A DNA stretch of 64,000 bases from Hyphomonas sp. L-53-1-40 (lineage in GTDB: Bacteria > Pseudomonadota > Alphaproteobacteria > Caulobacterales > Hyphomonadaceae): the NCBI RefSeq assembly GCF_000682775.1, contig NZ_AWFI01000001.1, positions 372,001 through 436,000 on the forward strand, in the 5' to 3' direction. Under the pieces are notes generated by a model. It did not search any database, was not told the origin of the DNA, and was given only the letters and a program-made list of their open reading frames with translations. Position 1 is the stretch's first letter. Every line of letters starts with the position of its first letter. Shown here one piece after another: positions 50,346-58,694 of this stretch. The translations under genes and the position numbers were made by a program.

Positions 50346-51308
50346 ATGTCAAAGAAAATTCTCATCGCTACCGTTGCTGTTGCCACGCTTGTAGGCGCCG
50401 CATCTGCTGCTGAATCCAGCGATTATCCGCCGGCATCCGATCCGGGTACATGCTATGCGCGGGTCCTGATTCCTGAGCAGATCAATGTTCAGACAGAGCA
50501 GGTTGTGGACCGTCCGGAGAGCACCGAAATCAAGCTGGTTCCTGCAACTTATGAAACCGTGACCGAGCAGGTCCTGGTCAAGGAGGAGACCAAGAATATC
50601 CGCGTCATTCCGGCCACATACGAGACAGTGACCGAACAAGTTCTCGTGGCACCTGAGCGCGTCGAGACGACCGTCGTTCCGGCAGAATATGAAACCTATA
50701 CAGAACAGGTTCTCATCCGCGAAGCTTACACGACCTGGAAGCCTGGCAATGGCTTGTATGGTCGCGCGACGGACGCATCGGCGTCATCCAATGGTGTGTC
50801 CACCGGCGAATTGCTGTGCCGTGTCGAAGTGCCAGCCGAGTACGAAACCGTGACGCGCACACGTCTCCTTTCGCCAGAGCGCACGGAGACCCGCACCATT
50901 CCGTCCACCTACGAAACCGTGACCAAGGAAGTCGTGGTTGAAGAAGCACAAGTGGTAGAAGAGATCGTGCCGGCTGTCTACAATACTGTGACTGTCGAGA
51001 AACTGGTCACGCCAGCCAGCGAGGAAACCCTCGTTGTTCCCGCCACATACAAGGCGATCGACAAGCGCGTCGTCAGCGGCGGTGGCGCTCTGGAGTGGCG
51101 TGAAGTCCTCTGTGATACGAACGCTACCTCGTCCAAGATCCGCAGCGTTCAGCAGGCGCTCTCCGATGCGGGCTATTCGAACCCGGTCGATGGCGAATTC
51201 GGCCCGGCCACGCTTACCGCAATGGAATCCTACCAGCGGTCCAACAATTTGCCGGTTGGCTACCTGACCATCTCTACGGTCGAGTCGCTGGGTCTGACCA
51301 AGAACTAG
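50346..51308 (+). CDS. Repeat-rich exported protein with peptidoglycan-binding domain
   Basis: A 320-residue protein with a Sec signal peptide (IATVAVATLVGAASAAES). The mature part has about eight imperfect repeats of about 22 residues built on [VI]PAxYETVTEQVLV (for example VPATYETVTEQVLV and IPATYETVTEQVLV). The C-terminal 60 residues are a peptidoglycan-binding domain (SVQQALSDAGYSNPVDGEFG). It may be a cell-wall attached spacer or sensor in the periplasm. ATG at 50346 follows GGGGAC. A strong terminator follows. Confidence 0.85.
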   Translation: MSKKILIATVAVATLVGAASAAESSDYPPASDPGTCYARVLIPEQINVQTEQVVDRPESTEIKLVPATYETVTEQVLVKEETKNIRVIPATYETVTEQVLVAPERVETTVVPAEYETYTEQVLIREAYTTWKPGNGLYGRATDASASSNGVSTGELLCRVEVPAEYETVTRTRLLSPERTETRTIPSTYETVTKEVVVEEAQVVEEIVPAVYNTVTVEKLVTPASEETLVVPATYKAIDKRVVSGGGALEWREVLCDTNATSSKIRSVQQALSDAGYSNPVDGEFGPATLTAMESYQRSNNLPVGYLTISTVESLGLTKN

Positions 51309-51329
51309 GCCCCTGACCCCGGCGACTTG

Positions 51330-51360
51330 CCCCGCGCGTCTTCGGACGTGCGGGGTTTTT
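51330..51360 (+). terminator. Intrinsic terminator of the repeat protein gene
   Basis: CCCCGC-G-CGTC-TTCG-GACG-T-GCGGGG folds into a stem with a TTCG tetraloop and one internal mismatch, followed by TTTTT (51356-51360). It lies between convergent genes, so it may also serve the minus-strand gene weakly. Confidence 0.88.
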
Positions 51361-52034
51361 CATGCACCAAGCCGTGTAAGGTCGTCTTCATCCAGCACGC
51401 GCCACTCGCCTTCCGGAAGACTGCCAAGCTCCAGCGCGCCAAAGCCGGCGCGGTGTAGAGCCTCTACGTGATTGCCTGCGGCAGCAAACATGCGGCGGAC
51501 CTGATGGTATCGGCCTTCCGTAATGGTCAGGCGAGCCGAGCGCTCGCCGGTGACTTCGAGACGCGCTGGCAATAGAGGTTTTTCTTCACCTCGCAACATT
51601 AGCGTGCCGCTGGCAAACAGGTCGGCCTCATGACCCTCCAGCGGGCGCGCCAGAGCTGCCTCATAGGTTTTCTCGGTTGCTGATTTTGGTGAGATCAGTT
51701 TGTGAAGCAGTTTACCATCATCCGTGAACAGCAAAAGTCCTGTCGTATCTGCATCCAGTCGCCCGATCGTTGAGAGGGGCGGGCTGCGTTGGAGGAAGCG
51801 TGATGGCAGCAATTCATAGACCAGTCGGCCCTGGTCCGCCCGCGAGCAGGTAAAGCCCGCCGGCTTGTTCATTATCAGCACCATGCCGGGCGCCGGGTCG
51901 AGCGGTTCGCCGTTGAAGCGAAGATCGTTGCCTGTGCCGGTCACGCGGCCCGCGCGGATCGCGGCCTCCATCTCCTTGCGGCTGCCATATCCGAGGTTAG
52001 CCAGGTATTTCGCCAGCTGACGGTCCTGTTTCAT
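51360..52034 (-). CDS. Pseudouridine synthase (RsuA family)
   Basis: A 224-residue RsuA/RluB/E/F-type enzyme. An S4 RNA-binding domain at the start (LAKYLANLGYGSRKEMEAAI) is followed by the catalytic domain with GRLDADTTGLLLFTDDG (catalytic Asp) and the C-terminal ITEGRYHQVRRMFAAAGNHV. It modifies rRNA, most likely 16S or 23S; the exact position cannot be told. ATG overlaps the previous stop (ATGA). Confidence 0.93.
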   Translation of the reverse strand: MKQDRQLAKYLANLGYGSRKEMEAAIRAGRVTGTGNDLRFNGEPLDPAPGMVLIMNKPAGFTCSRADQGRLVYELLPSRFLQRSPPLSTIGRLDADTTGLLLFTDDGKLLHKLISPKSATEKTYEAALARPLEGHEADLFASGTLMLRGEEKPLLPARLEVTGERSARLTITEGRYHQVRRMFAAAGNHVEALHRAGFGALELGSLPEGEWRVLDEDDLTRLGA

Positions 52035-53071
52035 CGCTTCCGTTTCGGCTTCTCTGCGCGGAGAATCTTGTAGCCGCCTGAGTCTTCCAGCATTTCGAAC
52101 GTCTTGAAGCATTCGCCAAGAACTTCCTCATACGGCAGATGGCGATTGGCAACCAGCCAGAGTTGCCCGCTACCGCGTAGCGCCTTTGCCGCAGAACGTA
52201 TGAAATCCTGACCCAGCGATGCGGCATCGGCGCGGCCAACATGGAAGGGTGGATTCATCACGATGAAATCGTACAGTGTGCTGCCACCTTCTTTGGTCGC
52301 ATCAGCCCATTTCATGTCCCAGTTCTCAAAGCCGGAGAGTGTTTGCGCGATACAGGGTAGGGCGCGATTTTCAGCTTCCAGCAGGGTCATGTGCTCGACG
52401 TGACGGCAATGCTGGAGGATCTCGCGGGAAAGGAATCCCTGGCCTGCGCCAAAATCTGCGCCGCGTCCGCGAATGTTTTCCGGTACGCTGTCCGCAAGCA
52501 GTTCAGACCCCGCATCAATCCGGTTCCACGAGAACAGGCCGGGGCGGCTCCACACACCGGCTTCCATTTCCAGCGGGGCATCGCGTGCGATCCATTCTTC
52601 CATCAGGTCTTTGTTGATCTGTGAGCTGTTCTTGACCGTCCAGAAGGCGCGACATTTGTTCTTTGACAGCGCCTCTGTCTCGCCAGCGATCTCGCGCAGC
52701 AGTTTCTCAATCGTCTTCGACCCGAGCGTGTTGGGCAGGCAGGCGAGGATCACACCGCCCTCGGGCGCATCACGCAGCGCGCGAGCAAAAAGGGCGCGCG
52801 TCTCATCCTTCTGGCGCGGTGGCAAGAGCAGGGTGAGCTGGCTCGCCGGGAATGTTTCGGTTTCAGGTGGCAGGACATCAAACCCGGCCGCTTTCAACGC
52901 TTCATGATCGGGTTTGAAACTGTTCTGGCAGACAAGGCGCTCTTTCGGGAGGCGCGCGAGGTGCGGCGACAGCTCTGCGCGCAGGAACAGGATCGGCCCC
53001 TCATCGGGCAAGGTTACGGCCCCCTCATCAAGGGCCAGCATCAGGGTTTCGTAGACAGGGGTATCAAACAT
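52031..53071 (-). CDS. rsmC: RsmC-like class I SAM-dependent methyltransferase
   Basis: A 346-residue protein of the RsmC/RsmD-type: an N-terminal domain related to the C-terminal one, and a catalytic half with the SAM motif RGADFGAGQGFLSREIL and NPPF in DFIVMNPPFHVGRA, which marks N2-guanine methylation. RsmC methylates G1207 of 16S rRNA. It is coupled to the pseudouridine synthase, which fits shared ribosome work. The target is inferred from similarity. Confidence 0.88.
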   Translation of the reverse strand: MFDTPVYETLMLALDEGAVTLPDEGPILFLRAELSPHLARLPKERLVCQNSFKPDHEALKAAGFDVLPPETETFPASQLTLLLPPRQKDETRALFARALRDAPEGGVILACLPNTLGSKTIEKLLREIAGETEALSKNKCRAFWTVKNSSQINKDLMEEWIARDAPLEMEAGVWSRPGLFSWNRIDAGSELLADSVPENIRGRGADFGAGQGFLSREILQHCRHVEHMTLLEAENRALPCIAQTLSGFENWDMKWADATKEGGSTLYDFIVMNPPFHVGRADAASLGQDFIRSAAKALRGSGQLWLVANRHLPYEEVLGECFKTFEMLEDSGGYKILRAEKPKRKR

Positions 53072-53126
53072 GCGCGGTCTTTAATGGGTTTGTCCGGCGC
53101 GGGAAAGTCCCGGCCATCATACCGCA

Positions 53127-55134
53127 CTACTGGCGGATGATCCGCACGCCATTGCTGGTTCCGCTGCGCGAGCTGGACGCTGTACCAAACGCCTGTGCCA
53201 TGCCGCGATAGAACGTCACGCGTTCTTCGGCGGCTTCGCTCATTTCGATGCCTGCTTCTGCGCCAAGCAGGGGCTCTGGCGGCATACCCGCATGCGCAAT
53301 TTCCATGATATCCGACCAGAGATCGGCCGGCAGGCCTGGGGCTGTCATCATCATTGCCGACCCAAACGCCACCGACATATGCGTTGGTAAACCCGATGAA
53401 CCAGGCATCGCGCCAGTCCTGGCTGGTGCCGGTCTTGCCGGCGACCATCCAGTTGCCAAACCGCGCACGGCGGCCGGTACCAAACCTGGCATTGACGACA
53501 CGGGCGAGCATGCCGTTCATTTCCTTGGCGAGTTCATGATCATAGACCCGGTCGCGATTATAATCGGGACGCGTGTAGAGCACATCGCCGCGCGAATTTT
53601 CGATTTTCTCGATCAGCCACGGATCCATGCGCAGCCCGCCCGACTGGAACGTGCCAAATGCGCGGGTGATTTCCCACAGGGAGACTTCCTGGCTGCCCAG
53701 CGCAATGGAGGGGAAGGGCTGCAGCGGCGTCGTGATGCCAAAGCGACGCGCAATATTGATGACGCTTTCTTCGCTGGCTTCCTGCGTCAGTTCAGCGGCA
53801 ATCGTATTGGTTGAGCGCGCCATGGCCTCGCTCAATGTCATGGGCCCCAGGAAGCCGCCGCCATAGTTTTCGGGTTGCCATTTGCCAATGGCGAGCGGGG
53901 CATCCTCGAATACGTCATAGGGTGAATAACCATTCTCCAGCGCCGCGGCATAGACAAAGGGCTTGAAACTGGAACCCGGCTGACGCTTGGCTTGCGTCAC
54001 ACGGTTGAATTCTGACTCTGTGAAATCGCGCCCGCCGACCAGCGCCACAACGCGACCCTCGCGGTCGATAACGAGGGCAGAGGCCTGGCTCGCATTTGCG
54101 TCCTTGCCATCTTTCTCCATGCGCGCGTCCAGCTTTGCGCGTATCTTGTCCTGCATCTCGATATCGAGCGACAGGGTCACCACCATATCACCCGGCGGCC
54201 GCGGCAGCATAAGCTTCACCCGGTCGGCAACCGTGTCCATCACATAGCCAAGTTGGGGATCATAGGCGGGCGCGTCGATGATGGTGATGTCTGTCTCAAT
54301 GGCGTCGGTCACTTCATCGGCCGTGATAAAGCCAAGATCGGCCATTTGTTCCAGAACATAGAGCTGGCGTGACTTGGCGCCTTCCAGGTTCTCCCGCAAG
54401 TTCAGCTTCGACGGTGCTTTTGGCAGCGCAGCCAGAATGGCGGCTTCCGGTATGGACAAGTCTTCCGGTGGCTTGCCGAAATAGTAGCGCGAGGCCGCAT
54501 CGATCCCATACAGACCCGCGCCGAAATAGACTCGGTTCAGATAGAGCGTGAGAATTTCGTCCTTGCCGAGCTTCTTTTCGAGTTCGCGCGCCAGTTTCAT
54601 TTCCTGCGCTTTGCGGGACATGGTCTGACGGCTGTCCAGAACAAGATTCTTGATGAGCTGTTGGGTGATCGTGGACGCACCGGACACGGTCTCCCCGGCG
54701 CGCATGTTCGACCAGGCTGCACGTGCGATGGCGGCATCGTCTGCCCCATCATGTTCGTAGAAGCGCTTGTCTTCGGCGGCGATGAAGGCTTGCGGCACAT
54801 GCGGGGGCAGGCGGTTGATGTCAGTCGCGCGGCCATAGCGCGGCCCACGCACGTCCAGTGTGTTGCCATCGCGGTCAACGAATTCGATCGCGGCTTCACG
54901 CTTGGCGTCCCACAGCTCAGCGACCGGCGGCAGGCTCGGCATGCCGAAATAGAGCGAGCGCCACTTCCAGAAAGCCCACCCAGCGCCAACCAGCATCACG
55001 ACAAGGATGAACAGCATCAGGTAGCGGCCCGCACGTGTGCCGAGAAAGCCAAAGCGTGACCGCGGCACCTTAATCGCCCGCGTTCCGCCCGCCTTGGCCG
55101 CCTTTTTGGGCGTGTTGCGTGGTGTTTTCGCCAT
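53127..55134 (-). pseudogene. mrcA: Class A penicillin-binding protein (PBP1A), frameshifted near the C-terminus
   Basis: From ATG 55134 the protein has a transmembrane helix, a glycosyltransferase domain (EDKRFYEHDGADDAAIARAA, then TITQQLIKNLVL), and the transpeptidase motifs SSFK (PGSSFKPFVYAAALENGY), STN (ARSTNTIAAEL) and KTG (GKTGTSQDWRDAW). All catalytic residues are in frame. Near 53337, after GGVWVGNDDDSP, the expected 7-residue link to GLPADLWSDIM is missing and one stray base is left; the true tail continues in another frame to 53127, while the reading frame runs on to 53041. Activity may be kept. Assembly error is possible. Confidence 0.85.
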
Positions 55135-55343
55135 GTTTTCCAGATACCTGAATTCGGGTTTCCAGCAAGCTAAATGCCGAAGGAATTGGGCGAGGTGAAG
55201 GCACCGCTTGCAGCGCGCGCCCTGCCGCGAGGTCACGCCTTACAATAGGGGCTATTCCTGAGTGATATGGGATCAACAAGCTGGTTCAATGAAGTCAGCA
55301 AGATCAGGGCTAGACAAAAAGGCCCGGCACTCCGGAGGAAATC

Positions 55344-56873
55344 ATGCCCACATCGCCCGCCGCCATGCCCGCAGATCATTTTGACGTGCTGATCATAGGC
55401 GCAGGGATTTCGGGCGTCGGCGCAGCATGGCACATGCAACACCAGAGCCCGGACAAGAGTTTCTGCGTGCTTGAAGCCCAGGGCGGCTTCGGTGGTACAT
55501 GGCGCACGCATACCTATCCCGGTATCCGCTCAGACAGTGACCTCTACACGTTCGGCTACCGTTTCAAGCCGTGGACCGGTGCGCCCATCGCGGCGGCGCA
55601 AGAGATCATGACGTATATGGGCGAAGTGATCGAGGAGAACGGTCTGGATCGCCACATCCGGTATAATCACCGGATCATCGGTGCCGACTGGTCATCCCGT
55701 GACAAGCTCTGGATGGTAACCGCCAAGCGCGAAGATACGGGCGACACGCAGACTTTCACCGCAAACTTTCTCTGGATGTGCCAAGGCTACTACAATCATC
55801 AGAAGGGCTACACGCCTGAATGGGACGGCATGGAGGATTTCCGGGGGCAGATCATTCACCCCCAGACCTGGCCAGAAGATGTCGATCTCAAAGGCAAGAA
55901 AGTTATCTGTATCGGTTCCGGCGCCACGGCAGCGACAATCGTGCCTGCCATCGCCGAGGATTGCGAACATGTCACGCTATTGCAGCGCTCGCCGACCTAT
56001 TTCACGCCCGGCCGCAATGTGAATGAGCTGGCGGATGCCCTGCGCGAGCAAAATGTTGATCCGGCATGGATCCACCAGATCATCCGCCGCCGGGTCCTGT
56101 TTGATCAGACGAAGTTCATGAACCTGGCTGAGGAACAGCCGGATCTTGTGCGAGCCGAGTTGCTCAAGGGTGTGCGCGAATTCCTTGGGCCTCACTACCC
56201 GATCGATCCGCACTTCACGCCACACTATCGCCCGTGGCAACAGCGCATCGCCTTTGTGCCCGATGGTGACCTGTTCCAGGGCATCGCAAGCGGCAAGGCC
56301 AGCGTCGTCACCGATCATATCGATCACTTCACTGAAAAGGGCATCCTGCTGAAATCGGGCGAAGAGCTTGAGGCTGACATCATCATCACGGCGACGGGCT
56401 TCAACCTGTCGGTGTTGGGAGACATCCCGTTTTCCAAAGATGGAGCGCCCATCGATTTCAGCCAGACGGTTACCTATCGCGGTATGATGTTCACCGGCGT
56501 GCCCAACATGGCATGGGTGTTTGGCTATTTCCGCGCCAGCTGGACGTTGCGTGTAGATCTTATGGGGGATTTTATCAGCCGCATGCTGAAGCATATGGAT
56601 GATATCGGTGCAAAGGAAGTGCGTGTCGAATTGCGCGAGGAAGACAAGGGGATGGATATCCTGCCCTGGATGGATACGGACAATTTCAATCCTGGCTACA
56701 TGATGCGCTCGCTTCACATGATGCCCAAGCGAGGCTCGCATGACATCTGGCAACACTCGCAGGACTACTGGCGCGAGAAAGACGAGATGCCGCTCATAGA
56801 TCTGGACGGCGAGGAGTTTGTCTATGATGGGATTGCGGCGCGCGCCAAATCAAAGGATGATGCGCTCGTCTGA
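55344..56873 (+). CDS. FAD-dependent monooxygenase (Baeyer-Villiger type)
   Basis: A 509-residue flavoenzyme. The first FAD Rossmann motif is IIGAGISGVGAAWHM, the NADPH one is VICIGSGATAATIVP, and the Baeyer-Villiger fingerprint FxGxxxHxxxW is present as FRGQIIHPQTW just before the second. Such enzymes insert oxygen next to ketones or oxidise N/S atoms. The substrate is not known; the GlcG-like and acyl-CoA dehydrogenase genes downstream hint at breakdown of a ketone or terpene-like compound. Confidence 0.9.
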   Translation: MPTSPAAMPADHFDVLIIGAGISGVGAAWHMQHQSPDKSFCVLEAQGGFGGTWRTHTYPGIRSDSDLYTFGYRFKPWTGAPIAAAQEIMTYMGEVIEENGLDRHIRYNHRIIGADWSSRDKLWMVTAKREDTGDTQTFTANFLWMCQGYYNHQKGYTPEWDGMEDFRGQIIHPQTWPEDVDLKGKKVICIGSGATAATIVPAIAEDCEHVTLLQRSPTYFTPGRNVNELADALREQNVDPAWIHQIIRRRVLFDQTKFMNLAEEQPDLVRAELLKGVREFLGPHYPIDPHFTPHYRPWQQRIAFVPDGDLFQGIASGKASVVTDHIDHFTEKGILLKSGEELEADIIITATGFNLSVLGDIPFSKDGAPIDFSQTVTYRGMMFTGVPNMAWVFGYFRASWTLRVDLMGDFISRMLKHMDDIGAKEVRVELREEDKGMDILPWMDTDNFNPGYMMRSLHMMPKRGSHDIWQHSQDYWREKDEMPLIDLDGEEFVYDGIAARAKSKDDALV

Positions 56874-56937
56874 GTTTGGTCTGGCCAAGCCCGATATCAC
56901 CGTCTAGCGTTTCCTCTCATACATAAGGGAGGGACGC

Positions 56938-57423
56938 ATGATGCGCCGAATACTGATTTCCGCAACGCTGCTGATGACCACTGGACTGGTCGCGCACGGG
57001 CAAGAGGCGAAACCGACAATGGGGCTGGAAACAGCTGGCACGATTGTCAAAGCCTGTCTCGACCATGCCGAAGCACAGGCCGAGTCCGTCGCGATCGCGG
57101 TCTATGACCAGCATGGCAACTTGCGTGCCTTTGCGCGCATGGACGATGCCAGCGCAGGTGTGTCTGACATTGCCATGTGGAAGGGCAAGTCAGCTGGTAA
57201 ATATGGATACGCCACCGCTATGAGCGCCGATTGGGGCCCGGGCCCGGGAGACGTTGCCAACTGGCGTGGCGGGCTACCGATCCATCTGGAAGGCGGTGAA
57301 CTGATCGGCGGCGTTGGTGTGTCCGGTGCGCCATCGGTGTTCGATGAAGAATGTGGCAATGTCGGCATAGCTGCGGCCGGCCTCCCAATGGCAGACATCA
57401 TGGAAGTGAACGCCGAGGACTAG
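56938..57423 (+). CDS. GlcG/HbpS-like (heme-binding or DUF336) exported protein
   Basis: A 161-residue protein with an N-terminal signal (ILISATLLMTTGLVAHGQE) followed by the HbpS/GlcG domain: VAIAVYDQHGNLRAFARMDD and GGLPIHLEGGELIGGVGVSG are the family motifs. Such proteins bind heme or small molecules; the exact ligand is unclear. Two ATG codons at 56938 and 56941 follow GGGAGGGAC. Its end overlaps the convergent acyl-CoA dehydrogenase gene by 4 nt. Confidence 0.85.
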   Translation: MMRRILISATLLMTTGLVAHGQEAKPTMGLETAGTIVKACLDHAEAQAESVAIAVYDQHGNLRAFARMDDASAGVSDIAMWKGKSAGKYGYATAMSADWGPGPGDVANWRGGLPIHLEGGELIGGVGVSGAPSVFDEECGNVGIAAAGLPMADIMEVNAED

Positions 57424-58538
57424 GGACAGCCAATGGCATGGGCCAGAATGTTTCGGTGCACTTCGCTCGTACCGGAATAGATCGTCGCGGCGCGCGTGGA
57501 GAGATATTTCGCCTGCGCGAACTGGCTGTTCGGTGACAGGTCGAGCCCGACTTTGGTGATGGCCTGATGCAATTCCGTCGCGAGCAGTTTCAGGACCGAC
57601 GATGTCGCCGCGGCGCTGATGGGTATCTCGCCGTCGGCGGCGCGCGCCTCAAGGGCTTCGAAGGCATCAACTCTCATGGCCAGTTCCAGCAACTGCTGTG
57701 ATGACGCGTTTCCAGCCACCCCGCGCGCTGCTGCTCGCAAGGCCCGTCTCAGCAGGCCGGTCGTTGTGTTGTTGGAGCGGGCAATCGCCATCAAGGCTTT
57801 TGCTGCCGGCCAGCCCTCATCGATCTCGCCCACCCGATCAGCGACTGGAGTGCGGACATCGTCGAAGAAAACTTCATTTGTCTCTTGTTCGCCGCTAATG
57901 AATTCGATCGGACGTATACGGATTCCGGGTCGATTCATTTCCACCAATAGGAAGACAAGTCCACCACGGCCTGTGCTGCCCGGCTTGCATCGCGCCAACA
58001 GGAACATGTGGGTGGCGTATTGGGCAAAGCTCGTCCAGACCTTGGTGCCGTTCAACACAAATTCCTCACCGTCACGGGTCGCACGCAGGGCAAGCGCGCT
58101 CAAGTCTGACCCGGCTTGGGGCTCGGAAAAGCCTTGGCACCATTCGTGCTCGCCATTCAGGATGGCGGGCAGGTAGTGCGCTTTCTGTTCGTCCGAGCCT
58201 TCGGCAATGATCAGCGGGCCAATCGTGCGTACACCGGAATTCATAACAATGGGCGCATCGCGGGCCGCTGAGGCATTTTCGAAATAGAGCCGTTGTTCGG
58301 CGCTCCAGCCTGCGCCGCCATATTCAACAGGCCATGAGGGAGCAAACCAGCCCCGCGCGTTTAGCCGCTTGCGCCAAGCCTCGCAGGCCCAGCGCGGCGA
58401 TTTCAGCCCGGTGGTTTCCCGACCGGCTGCGCGCAGTTCCTCGGTCAGTTCAGCGTCGAGAAAGGCATCCACCTCGGCGCGGAAGGCGGCGTCGGCCTGA
58501 CCTTCCACAAGGTCGGGAGCTGGAAAATTTCCGTCCAT
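57420..58538 (-). CDS. Acyl-CoA dehydrogenase family protein
   Basis: A 372-residue acyl-CoA dehydrogenase: N-terminal helical domain, QGFSEPQAGSDLSALALRAT signature for the middle domain (residues about 137-156) and the C-terminal AATIYSGTSEVHRNILAHAI. Electron acceptor should be ETF. ATG at 58538 with CAGGAG 7 nt upstream is preferred to an ATG at 58634. It may act on an unusual acyl chain given its distance from the other dehydrogenase in this window (1391-2563). Confidence 0.92.
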   Translation of the reverse strand: MDGNFPAPDLVEGQADAAFRAEVDAFLDAELTEELRAAGRETTGLKSPRWACEAWRKRLNARGWFAPSWPVEYGGAGWSAEQRLYFENASAARDAPIVMNSGVRTIGPLIIAEGSDEQKAHYLPAILNGEHEWCQGFSEPQAGSDLSALALRATRDGEEFVLNGTKVWTSFAQYATHMFLLARCKPGSTGRGGLVFLLVEMNRPGIRIRPIEFISGEQETNEVFFDDVRTPVADRVGEIDEGWPAAKALMAIARSNNTTTGLLRRALRAAARGVAGNASSQQLLELAMRVDAFEALEARAADGEIPISAAATSSVLKLLATELHQAITKVGLDLSPNSQFAQAKYLSTRAATIYSGTSEVHRNILAHAIGCP

Positions 58539-58694
58539 GTCGCTCTCCTGTGTTTCGAGCGTATGGCCAGTGTCTGGGGCAGCGGCGCAGGCCGCAATCA
58601 GGGGAAATACGGGGTGCGGCACGTGCGCCGCCATTGAATGAACCTTGTAGGGCCCGGTGTTCCCCGGCTAGGACTGGACAAAAGGGAGCGCGAC

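Noticed and set aside
50346..51100. Repeat array as a possible CRISPR
   Set aside because: The repeats are imperfect, lie in frame within a protein and have no unique spacers.
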